Shown here: positions 57,720-64,000 of the stretch, in pieces | Layout of the letters: every line of letters starts with the position of its first letter | Numbering within the stretch: the stretch's first letter is position 1 | Source: Cupriavidus sp. MP-37 | GTDB taxonomy: Bacteria > Pseudomonadota > Gammaproteobacteria > Burkholderiales > Burkholderiaceae | Assembly (NCBI RefSeq): GCF_020618415.1 | Contig: NZ_CP085344.1 | Coordinates: forward strand, 2,627,001 to 2,691,000 | Direction: 5' to 3' | DNA: 64,000 bases | Notes under the pieces: generated by a model | What the model saw: only the letters and a program-made list of their open reading frames with translations | Told to the model about the DNA's origin: nothing | The model's database searches: none | Program-made: the position numbers and the translations under genes

Positions 57720-59585
57720 TCAGCCCAGTTCCTGCACCTTGCGCCCGGCCAGCGCGCTCTTGATCGAGCGGTCCATGCGCCGGGCGGCGAATTCATCGGT
57801 GCCGTGCGACAGTTTTTCCACCGCGGCGCGGATCGCGAGGTGGTCTTCACCCCTGGCGATCTCGCGCACGCCGGCGATCAGCGCTTCGACCTGTGCGCGC
57901 TCCTCGGCCGACAGCAGGTCGCCATCGGCCTCCAGCGCACGCTCGGTGGCCTCGACCAGGCGCTCGGCCTCGACGCGTTCCTCGGCCAGCGCGCGGCTCT
58001 TCATGTCGTGCTCGGCCTCGCGGAAGCTGTCCTGCAGCATGCGCGCGATATCGTCGTCGGCCAGCCCGTACGACGGCTTGACCGTGACCGAGGCCTCGAC
58101 GCCCGAATGCGTCTCGCGCGCGGTCACCGACAGCAGCCCGTCGGCATCGACCTGGTAGGTCACGCGGATGCGCGCCGCGCCCGCCACCATCGGCGGAATG
58201 CCGCGCAGCTCGAAGCGCGCCAGCGAGCGGCAGTCGCTGGCGAGCTCGCGCTCGCCCTGCAGCACGTGGATCGCCATCGCGGTCTGGCCGTCCTTGAAGG
58301 TGGTGAACTCCTGCGCGCGCGCCACCGGAATAGTGCTGTTGCGCGGGATGATCTTCTCGACCAGGCCACCCATGGTCTCGACGCCCAGCGACAGCGGAAT
58401 CACGTCGAGCAGCAGCCAGTCTTCGCCGGGGGCATGGTTGCCGGCCAGCAGGTTGGCCTGCATCGCCGCGCCCAGCGCCACCACGCGGTCCGGATCGAGG
58501 TTGGTGAGCGGGTTCTGGCCGAAGAAATCGCCAACGGCCTTGCGGATCGACGGCATGCGCGTGGCACCGCCGACCAGCACCACGCCCTTGACGTCCTCGG
58601 GCGTCACGCCGGCATCGCGCAGCGCCTTGCGCACCGGCGCCAGGGTCTTCTGCACCAGGTGGGCGGTGATTTGATCGAAGGTCTCGTCGGTCAGCGTCAG
58701 GTGCACGATCTCGCCGGAGTCGAGCACCGCGTCGATCACGGTGCTGTCGGCTTCCGACAGCGCTTCCTTGGCGGCGCGCGCGCGCACCATCAGCAGGCGC
58801 ATGTCCTGTGCCGACAGCGGCTGCAGGCCGGCTTGCTCGACGATCCAGCACAGCAGGCGCTGGTCAAAGTCATCGCCGCCCAGCGCCGAATCGCCGCCGG
58901 TGGCCAGCACTTCGAACACGCCCTGGGTCAGTTTGAGCACCGAGATGTCGAAGGTGCCGCCACCGAGGTCATAGACCGCGTAGATGCCTTCCGCGGCGTT
59001 GTCGAGGCCGTAGGCAATGGCCGCGGCGGTGGGCTCGTTGAGCAGGCGCAGCACTTCCAGGCCGGCCAGGCGCGCGGCGTCCTTGGTCGCCTGGCGCTGG
59101 GCCTCGTCGAAATAAGCCGGCACTGTGATGACCGCGCCGACCAGGTCATCACCGAGGCTGTCTTCGGCGCGCTGGCGCAGCGTGGCCAGGATCTCGGCCG
59201 AGATCTCCACCGGGCTCTTCACGCCGGCCGCGGTCTTGATCTGCACCATGCCCGGCGCATCGACGAAGTCGTAGGGGCTGTGCTCGATATTGGCCACGTC
59301 GCGCAGGCCGCGGCCCATGAAGCGCTTGACCGAGACGATGGTGTTCTTGGGGTCGCGCACCGCTTCGTCCTGGGCCCGGTAGCCGATGTGCGCGGTACGG
59401 TCAGGCAGGTAGCGCACGACCGACGGCAGCAGCGCGCGGCCGCGCTCGTCGGCCAGCACTTCGGGAATGCTGCTGCGCACCGCGGCCACCAGCGAGTTGG
59501 TGGTGCCGAGGTCGATGCCGACGGCGAGGCGGCGTTGGTGGGGCGCCGGCGACATGCCGGGTTCGGAAATCTGGAGCAGTGCCAT
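57720..59585 (-). CDS. hscA: Fe-S assembly Hsp70 chaperone HscA
   Basis: HscA is the specialised Hsp70 that, with HscB, helps release clusters from IscU by binding its LPPVK motif. The 621-residue protein has the ATPase segment [44 protein letters not shown] and [16 protein letters not shown], the substrate-binding domain from about residue 390, and a short helical lid. Length fits HscA (616 in E. coli). It follows hscB by 96 bp and precedes fdx by 41 bp. Confidence 0.96.
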   Translation of the reverse strand: MALLQISEPGMSPAPHQRRLAVGIDLGTTNSLVAAVRSSIPEVLADERGRALLPSVVRYLPDRTAHIGYRAQDEAVRDPKNTIVSVKRFMGRGLRDVANIEHSPYDFVDAPGMVQIKTAAGVKSPVEISAEILATLRQRAEDSLGDDLVGAVITVPAYFDEAQRQATKDAARLAGLEVLRLLNEPTAAAIAYGLDNAAEGIYAVYDLGGGTFDISVLKLTQGVFEVLATGGDSALGGDDFDQRLLCWIVEQAGLQPLSAQDMRLLMVRARAAKEALSEADSTVIDAVLDSGEIVHLTLTDETFDQITAHLVQKTLAPVRKALRDAGVTPEDVKGVVLVGGATRMPSIRKAVGDFFGQNPLTNLDPDRVVALGAAMQANLLAGNHAPGEDWLLLDVIPLSLGVETMGGLVEKIIPRNSTIPVARAQEFTTFKDGQTAMAIHVLQGERELASDCRSLARFELRGIPPMVAGAARIRVTYQVDADGLLSVTARETHSGVEASVTVKPSYGLADDDIARMLQDSFREAEHDMKSRALAEERVEAERLVEATERALEADGDLLSAEERAQVEALIAGVREIARGEDHLAIRAAVEKLSHGTDEFAARRMDRSIKSALAGRKVQELG

Positions 59586-59681
59586 GGTAATTCTTCGCGG
59601 TCTTGTACGGCAGGGGAACCCGCCATGTGGGCGGATTTCGGGCCGGGCGCCATTGTGTCACGGCCCCGGCGATCTTGCCGG

Positions 59682-60212
59682 TCAGTCTTCCAGCCGGTCG
59701 ATGGCCTCGCTGGTATCGTGCTCGATCTTCTCGATAAACATCAGTTGCCGCACCGCGCCGCCGGCCGCTTCGTTGTCGCCGGCATCGAGCAGCGCGCCCA
59801 GCGCCGCATGGCGCTCGCGCTTTTCCTGGCGCAGCTCGCGCAGCAGCGCGTCGAGGCGGGCCACATCGCGCGCTTCAACCGCGTCCTGCAGCGCCTCGCG
59901 CCATTCCATCTGCTGCATCAGGAACGCGGGCGACATCGCGGTGTTGTTCTCCGCCTGCACGTCGATGCCGCGCAGCTTCAGCAGGTAGGTCGCGCGCCGC
60001 AGCGGCTGGCGCAGCGTGCGATAGGCTTCGTTGGCATGCGCGGCCCACTGCATCGCCACGCGGCGCTCGGCATCGCCGGCCTTGGCAAAGCGGTCCGGAT
60101 GCGCCTGCGACTGTACGGTGCGGTACGCCGCGTCGAGCGCGGCCTCGTCGACGCCGTACTGCACCGGCAGGCCGAACAGCGCAAAAAAATCGTCTTTCAA
60201 CTGCTTCCCCAA
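59682..60212 (-). CDS. hscB: Fe-S assembly co-chaperone HscB
   Basis: A 176-residue J-type co-chaperone. The HPD motif is in [12 protein letters not shown], within the N-terminal J domain, and the C-terminal helical domain ([18 protein letters not shown]) binds IscU. It targets IscU to HscA and stimulates the ATPase. The start [22 protein letters not shown] fits the family. It lies between the DUF3565 gene and hscA. Confidence 0.95.
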   Translation of the reverse strand: MGKQLKDDFFALFGLPVQYGVDEAALDAAYRTVQSQAHPDRFAKAGDAERRVAMQWAAHANEAYRTLRQPLRRATYLLKLRGIDVQAENNTAMSPAFLMQQMEWREALQDAVEARDVARLDALLRELRQEKRERHAALGALLDAGDNEAAGGAVRQLMFIEKIEHDTSEAIDRLED

Positions 60213-60255
60213 GAAAAAAGAGCGGCCGCGCCGCCCTTCGTCCGTGCTGCCGCCG

Positions 60256-60480
60256 CTACCGCGCGGGCTGGCGGGCCCACTCGGCCGGCGGCTCGTTGCG
60301 GTCGCACTTCAGGCAATTCACCCGCGTGCCGATCATGGCGGCGCGGCCGGCCTCGCTCTGCGTCCACGGCCGCGACTGCCAGGGCGGGTCGTGCCGCACA
60401 TGCTGGCCATGGCCGCAGTCGAGCTCGGCCACCCAGTGGCCTTCTTCGTCGCGGCGGAAGCCGACGATGCTGCGCTCCAC
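60256..60480 (-). CDS. DUF3565 protein, possible metal-binding protein in the isc operon
   Basis: A 74-residue protein of the DUF3565 family. It begins with a GTG codon (60478-60480): [39 protein letters not shown]. The pattern CGHGQH plus a late CLKC supplies four Cys and several His, suggesting a small zinc or Fe-S site, but function is unknown. It lies between iscA (24 bp upstream) and hscB (43 bp downstream), an insertion relative to the E. coli operon. Its place in the operon hints at a role in cluster or metal handling; that is inference. Confidence 0.8.
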   Translation of the reverse strand: MERSIVGFRRDEEGHWVAELDCGHGQHVRHDPPWQSRPWTQSEAGRAAMIGTRVNCLKCDRNEPPAEWARQPAR

Positions 60481-60504
60481 CGGCCCGGCCCGCGCCCGCC
60501 TGCG

Positions 60505-60825
60505 TCAGACCGTGAACGACTCGCCGCAGCCGCACTCGTCCTTGACGTTGGGGTTGTTGAAGCGAAACCCTTCATTCAACCCTTCGCGCGCGTAGTCGAG
60601 TTCGGTGCCGTCGATATACGGCAGGCTCTTGGCGTCGACGATGACCTTGATCCCGTGCGATTCGAACACGTTGTCTTCCGGCAGCAGTTCGTCGACGTAT
60701 TCCAGCTTGTAGGCCAGGCCCGAGCAGCCGGTGGTCTTCACGCCCAGGCGCAGGCCCACGCCCTTGCCGCGGCGTTCCAGGTAGCGCGCCACATGCTTGG
60801 CGGCCTTCTCGGTCATGGTGATCAT
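60505..60825 (-). CDS. iscA: A-type Fe-S carrier IscA
   Basis: A 106-residue IscA that carries iron or clusters to apoproteins. The three ligand cysteines are Cys34 (TTGCSGLAY), Cys98 and Cys100 ([11 protein letters not shown]). The ATG at 60825 begins [16 protein letters not shown]; the ATG three codons in is an alternative start. It follows iscU by 41 bp in the standard order. Confidence 0.96.
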   Translation of the reverse strand: MITMTEKAAKHVARYLERRGKGVGLRLGVKTTGCSGLAYKLEYVDELLPEDNVFESHGIKVIVDAKSLPYIDGTELDYAREGLNEGFRFNNPNVKDECGCGESFTV

Positions 60826-60866
60826 CGTTGCGTTCCTTCGTCGATGCCGTGGTCAGTGCGACAGGA

Positions 60867-61265
60867 TCAGGCGGCCTTCTGCTCGGCGCCGTGCTTCTTC
60901 TTGTAGTCTTCGACGGCGGCCTTGATCGCGTCTTCGGCCAGGATCGAGCAGTGGATCTTCACCGGCGGCAGCGCCAGTTCCTCGGCGATCTGGGTGTTCT
61001 TGATCTCCAGCGCCTGGTCCACGGTCTTGCCCTTGACCCACTCGGTCACCAGCGACGACGAGGCGATGGCCGAGCCGCAGCCATAGGTCTTGAACTTGGC
61101 GTCTTCGATCACGCCTGCCTCGTTGACCTTGATCTGCAGCTTCATCACGTCGCCGCAAGCCGGGGCGCCGACCATGCCGGTGCCGACCGCGTCGTCGTTC
61201 TTGTCGAACGAACCGACGTTGCGGGGGTTTTCATAGTGGTCGAGAACCTTCGTGCTGTATGACAT
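60867..61265 (-). CDS. iscU: Fe-S cluster scaffold IscU
   Basis: A 132-residue scaffold on which clusters are first built. Ligand cysteines are Cys37 (GAPACGD, with Asp39), Cys62 (TYGCGSAIASSS) and Cys105, and the HscA-recognition motif LPPVK lies at 98-102 directly before IHCSILAEDA. The C-terminus carries a short Lys/Ala tail. It follows iscS by 75 bp. No residues are missing. Confidence 0.97.
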   Translation of the reverse strand: MSYSTKVLDHYENPRNVGSFDKNDDAVGTGMVGAPACGDVMKLQIKVNEAGVIEDAKFKTYGCGSAIASSSLVTEWVKGKTVDQALEIKNTQIAEELALPPVKIHCSILAEDAIKAAVEDYKKKHGAEQKAA

Positions 61266-61340
61266 TTGGCTTACCTCTTGCGTATCTTTTACGGGGGTCT
61301 TGCTGTTATTTCTGCTGGATCCTGCGGGTACCCGTTGCGC

Positions 61341-62558
61341 TCAGTGCGCGGCCCACTGGATCGAATTCAGGTCGACGCCGTCCTTGAACATTTCCCACAG
61401 CGGCGACAGGTCGCGCAGCTTGCCGATCTTGCTCTTGAGCAGCTCGACGGTGTAGTCGATCTCCTGCTCGGTGGTGAAGCGGCCGACCGTGAAGCGGATC
61501 GAGCTGTGCGCCAGTTCATCGTTGCGGCCCAGCGCGCGCAGCACATACGACGGCTCCAGCGAGGCCGAGGTGCAGGCCGAGCCGGACGATACCGCCACGT
61601 CCTTGATCGCCATGATCAGCGACTCGCCTTCGACGAAGTTGAAGCTGACGTTCAGGTTGTGCGGCACGCGGTGTTCCAGGTCGCCATTCAGGTAGACCTC
61701 TTCCATGTCCGACAGGCCGTTCCACAGGCGGTCGCGCAGCATGCGGATGCGCTCGTTCTCGGTCGCCATCTCTTCGCGGGCGATGCGGAAGGCTTCGCCC
61801 ATGCCGACGATCTGGTGCGTGGCCAGCGTGCCCGAGCGCATGCCGCGCTCATGGCCGCCGCCGTGCATCTGCGCCTCGATGCGCACGCGCGGCTTGCGGC
61901 GCACGTACAGCGCGCCGATGCCCTTGGGGCCGTAGGTCTTGTGGGCCGAGAACGACATCAGGTCGCACTTCAGCTGGTTCAGGTCGATCGCCACCTTGCC
62001 GGTCGCCTGCGCGGCGTCGCAGTGGAAGATGATGCCCTTCTCGCGGCAGATCTCGCCGATCTGCTCGACGTCCTGGATCACGCCGATCTCGTTGTTGACC
62101 AGCATCACCGATACCAGGATGGTGTCCGGGCGCAGCGCCTGCTTGAACACGTCCATGTCGAGCAGGCCGTTGTCCTTCACGTCCAGGTAGGTCACTTCGA
62201 AGCCCTGGCGCTCCAGTTCGCGCGTGGTGTCGAGCACGGCCTTGTGCTCGGTCTTCACGGTGATGATGTGCTTGCCCTTGCCCGAATAGAAGTTGGCGGC
62301 GCCCTTGATCGCCAGGTTGTCCGATTCGGTCGCCCCCGAGGTCCACACGATCTCGCGCGGGTCGGCGCCGACCAGTGCGGCCACCTGCTCGCGCGCTTCT
62401 TCCACCGCGCGTTCCGCTTCCCAGCCGTACGCATGGCTGCGCGAGGCGGGATTGCCGAACTGCTCGCGCAGGTACGGAATCATCTTGTCCGCCACGCGCG
62501 GGTCCACCGGCGTGGTGGCCGAGTAATCCATGTAGATGGGGAAATGTGGGGTGCTCAT
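61341..62558 (-). CDS. iscS: Cysteine desulfurase IscS
   Basis: A 405-residue PLP enzyme that takes sulfur from cysteine for clusters and tRNA thiolation. Motifs: [17 protein letters not shown] at the start, PLP lysine in [19 protein letters not shown], and the mobile-loop cysteine in [20 protein letters not shown]. Length matches E. coli IscS (404). It lies 58 bp after iscR in the operon. No anomalies. Confidence 0.97.
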   Translation of the reverse strand: MSTPHFPIYMDYSATTPVDPRVADKMIPYLREQFGNPASRSHAYGWEAERAVEEAREQVAALVGADPREIVWTSGATESDNLAIKGAANFYSGKGKHIITVKTEHKAVLDTTRELERQGFEVTYLDVKDNGLLDMDVFKQALRPDTILVSVMLVNNEIGVIQDVEQIGEICREKGIIFHCDAAQATGKVAIDLNQLKCDLMSFSAHKTYGPKGIGALYVRRKPRVRIEAQMHGGGHERGMRSGTLATHQIVGMGEAFRIAREEMATENERIRMLRDRLWNGLSDMEEVYLNGDLEHRVPHNLNVSFNFVEGESLIMAIKDVAVSSGSACTSASLEPSYVLRALGRNDELAHSSIRFTVGRFTTEQEIDYTVELLKSKIGKLRDLSPLWEMFKDGVDLNSIQWAAH

Positions 62559-62616
62559 CGTTATGACTGCCTTGTAAGGGACCGCTGATCGCTGTGTTGC
62601 TGTCTTGCCGGCGCGC

Positions 62617-63168
62617 TCAGGACTGCGCCAGGCTGAAAACTGAATTCACCATTCTGGCCCGGACCGGCTTTTCCTGCTTGTCGGCCTTGCCGCGCGCGGC
62701 GACGACCGGCTGCGCGGCGTCTTCGCGCATGTCGTGCAGCACGGCGGGCTGGCGCTCGCGCTGCTGGTCCACCAGGTTCTTGAGGGAAACGGAGTCGAGG
62801 TACTCGACCATCTTCTGGTTCAGCGTGGCCCACAGTTCGTGGGTCATGCAGCGCCCCGAGCCGTCATCTCCGTTACAATTGCCCTTGCCGCCGCACTGGG
62901 TCGCATCCAGGGGCTCGTCCACGGCGATGATGATGTCCGCCACGGTGACGTCCTCGGCCTTGCGCGCCAGACTGTAGCCGCCGCCCGGGCCGCGCACGCT
63001 TTCGACGATCTCGTGCCGGCGCAGCTTGCCGAACAGCTGCTCCAGGTACGACAGCGAGATTTTCTGCCGCTGGCTGATGCCGGCGAGCGTGACCGGTCCC
63101 TGGTCCTGGCGCATGGCCAGGTCGATCATCGCAGTGACCGCGAAGCGGCCTTTGGTGGTCAGTCTCAT
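62617..63168 (-). CDS. iscR: Fe-S-sensing regulator IscR
   Basis: A 183-residue Rrf2-family regulator that represses the isc operon when holding a [2Fe-2S] cluster. It has the winged helix ([52 protein letters not shown]) and the cluster ligands Cys92, Cys98 and Cys107, with His110 in CMTHELW. The loop between the second and third Cys is 3 residues longer than in E. coli. A long C-terminal tail follows. Two IscR boxes overlap its promoter, which signals autorepression. Confidence 0.96.
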   Translation of the reverse strand: MRLTTKGRFAVTAMIDLAMRQDQGPVTLAGISQRQKISLSYLEQLFGKLRRHEIVESVRGPGGGYSLARKAEDVTVADIIIAVDEPLDATQCGGKGNCNGDDGSGRCMTHELWATLNQKMVEYLDSVSLKNLVDQQRERQPAVLHDMREDAAQPVVAARGKADKQEKPVRARMVNSVFSLAQS

Positions 63169-63206
63169 GGTGCAGGGCTCTGGGGTGAAGCGTGGGGGTG
63201 AAGCTA

Positions 63207-63231
63207 ATACTTGATCGTTTCCGTCAAGTAT
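63207..63231. promoter_or_regulatory. IscR box, proximal (type 1)
   Basis: A 25-bp site of the form ATACTTGA ... TCAAGTAT that agrees with the E. coli type-1 IscR consensus at about 22 of 25 positions. It overlaps the iscR -10 and transcription start. It lies 39 bp upstream of the iscR ATG. Confidence 0.75.
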
Positions 63232-63256
63232 AAAGGTACCCGACTAATTCAGTCAA
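63227..63256 (-). promoter_or_regulatory. iscR promoter
   Basis: Read leftwards: TTGACT (63256-63251), an 18-bp spacer and TATACT (63232-63227). Both match the consensus at 5 of 6 positions. Both elements are overlapped by the two IscR boxes. Confidence 0.75.
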
Positions 63257-63260
63257 CTAC
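63236..63260. promoter_or_regulatory. IscR box, distal (type 1)
   Basis: A 25-bp site with core CCCGACTAATTCAGTCAAC that agrees with the E. coli type-1 IscR consensus at about 23 of 25 positions. It covers the -35 element of the iscR promoter. Confidence 0.8.
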
Positions 63261-63286
63261 CCCTGCCGCACCGCACCACCCCGCCC

Positions 63287-64000
63287 TCAGGCCTGGCGCC
63301 CGCCTGCAGCCGCCTGCGGACGTGCCGCGCGCGGCGGCACCAGCAGCGACAATGGCTGTTTCAGGATGCGCCGCCGCACGGCAGCGCTCAGCGCGGCGCG
63401 ATCGACACGCCGCAAATTGCGTGACCGCAGCGCCATATTGAACGCGAGCGCGAAGCTGACCGCCACATTCAGCATGCCCATCAGCGCGATCCCCGCGACC
63501 GCCAGCCACAGCGCCGGCATGCGCAGCGCATCCCACCCGAGCACGCCGATCGCGGCGCCGACCGACCCGGTCGACAGCGTCACATGGCGCACTTCCATAT
63601 GCGGGCCGAAAAAGCTCAGGATCTCGGGCCCCAGCCCCAGCAGCAGCCCCAGCGACACATTGGCGACGATGCCCGACAGGTTGCGTTTCCAGAAGTCCGC
63701 CACGCGGGTGGCGCCGCGCGCGCCCAGCACGTACTGCAGCCGGCGGTGGTAGGCCATCACGTCGTGCACGCGGTGCAGCGCGAACCAGTTGTCGGCCCAG
63801 CCCGCGAACAGGCTGGACAGCCACAGCAGCACGCCGGTGAAGGCCGCGTACAGCGGCGTGGGGCCCAGGATCGAGAATGACTCGATGGTGGCGATGGCCT
63901 TGGCCGGCGTGATCAGGTTGGTGCCCAGCACCCTGTGCGCCAGCCACTGGACGGCCAGCGCCACCGGGAACACCACCGCCAGGTTGCCGACGATGGCGGC
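63287..64000 (-). CDS. Site-specific recombinase-like membrane protein (Gcr family), C-terminal part
   Basis: The C-terminal 237 residues of a protein whose 5' end lies beyond the window (frame open to base 64000). It looks like the family annotated as site-specific recombinase (Gcr-type) in Neisseria and Burkholderiaceae, though several hydrophobic segments (AAIVGNLAVVFPVALAV, LYAAFTGVLLWLSSLFAGWADNWFALHRV, MPALWLAVAGIALMGMLNVAVSFALAF) argue for an integral membrane protein. No tyrosine or serine recombinase motifs are seen in this part, so the family name may mislead. It is convergent with no neighbour; its stop lies 27 bp from the distal IscR box. Confidence 0.7.
   Translation of the reverse strand, partial: AAIVGNLAVVFPVALAVQWLAHRVLGTNLITPAKAIATIESFSILGPTPLYAAFTGVLLWLSSLFAGWADNWFALHRVHDVMAYHRRLQYVLGARGATRVADFWKRNLSGIVANVSLGLLLGLGPEILSFFGPHMEVRHVTLSTGSVGAAIGVLGWDALRMPALWLAVAGIALMGMLNVAVSFALAFNMALRSRNLRRVDRAALSAAVRRRILKQPLSLLVPPRAARPQAAAGGRQA

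Noticed and set aside
57804..60515. Rightward open frame opposite hscA, hscB and the DUF3565 gene
   Set aside because: Shadow frame; all underlying isc genes are full length and certain.

Overview
The window looks like chromosomal core DNA of a GC-rich betaproteobacterium of the Burkholderiaceae, most like Cupriavidus/Ralstonia. This rests on protein character and gene order recalled from that group (pyrG-kdsA-eno-ftsB; recJ-prfB-lysS; a complete isc operon), not on a search. Almost all of it is densely packed housekeeping coding sequence. Most long open frames lying opposite these genes are GC-driven shadows.

Layout. 1-6.2 kb: end of a cyclophilin gene, lpxH, cysE, trmJ, suhB, a DUF465 protein, a PPK2 polyphosphate kinase and a UspA protein. 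6.4-12.4 kb: mutS with a degenerate secreted phosphoesterase, slyD and a JmjC-type hydroxylase starting 11 bp apart, and a small Ala/Pro-rich lipoprotein. 12.5-18.6 kb: a leftward block (PHP phosphatase, YciO, site-2 protease, methyltransferase, dapA, bamC, MBL hydrolase). 18.7-25.9 kb: ferredoxin-NADP reductase, a divergent hydrolase/acyl-CoA synthetase pair, and a LysR/MFS pair with a truncated serine-hydrolase gene between them. 26-33.2 kb: gamma carbonic anhydrase, Hsp33, a lipoprotein, then leftward pyrG-kdsA-DUF1330-eno-ftsB. 33.3-38.5 kb: a leftward cluster of ATP-grasp ligase, alpha-E protein, transglutaminase, Anbu proteasome-like peptidase and hydrolase. 38.8-42.6 kb: Entner-Doudoroff genes gntK and edd with divergent hexR and two HexR-type operators. 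42.6-55.5 kb: comEC, tatD, lolD and lolC leftward; an RpfE-like gene, recJ, prfB (with its programmed frameshift), an SDR and lysS rightward; an NlpD-like lipoprotein leftward. 55.6-57.0 kb: an apparently intact IS110-family (IS1111-group) element. 57.1-63.2 kb: the leftward isc operon (iscR-S-U-A, a DUF3565 gene, hscB, hscA, fdx, iscX), followed by a partial site-specific recombinase gene running off the window.

Two regions deserve most attention. First, the IS1111-group element sits inside a REP-like hairpin repeat, and its 280-bp non-coding end holds short segments matching the target's left and right sides and the element's own two ends. They occur in the order and strand polarity expected of a bridge RNA (target loop, then donor loop). 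Second, the Anbu / transglutaminase / alpha-E / ATP-grasp cluster is a conserved but poorly understood set that may make and turn over an unknown peptide tag or peptide-like product.

Regulation visible in the sequence: two tandem type-1 IscR boxes over the iscR promoter, paired HexR-type boxes between edd and hexR, a 12-bp palindrome just downstream of a TATAAT box between the hydrolase and acyl-CoA synthetase genes, a dyad between the LysR gene and its neighbour, a TATAAT for slyD lying inside the neighbouring reading frame, and several clear intrinsic terminators. I saw no tRNA, rRNA or CRISPR array.
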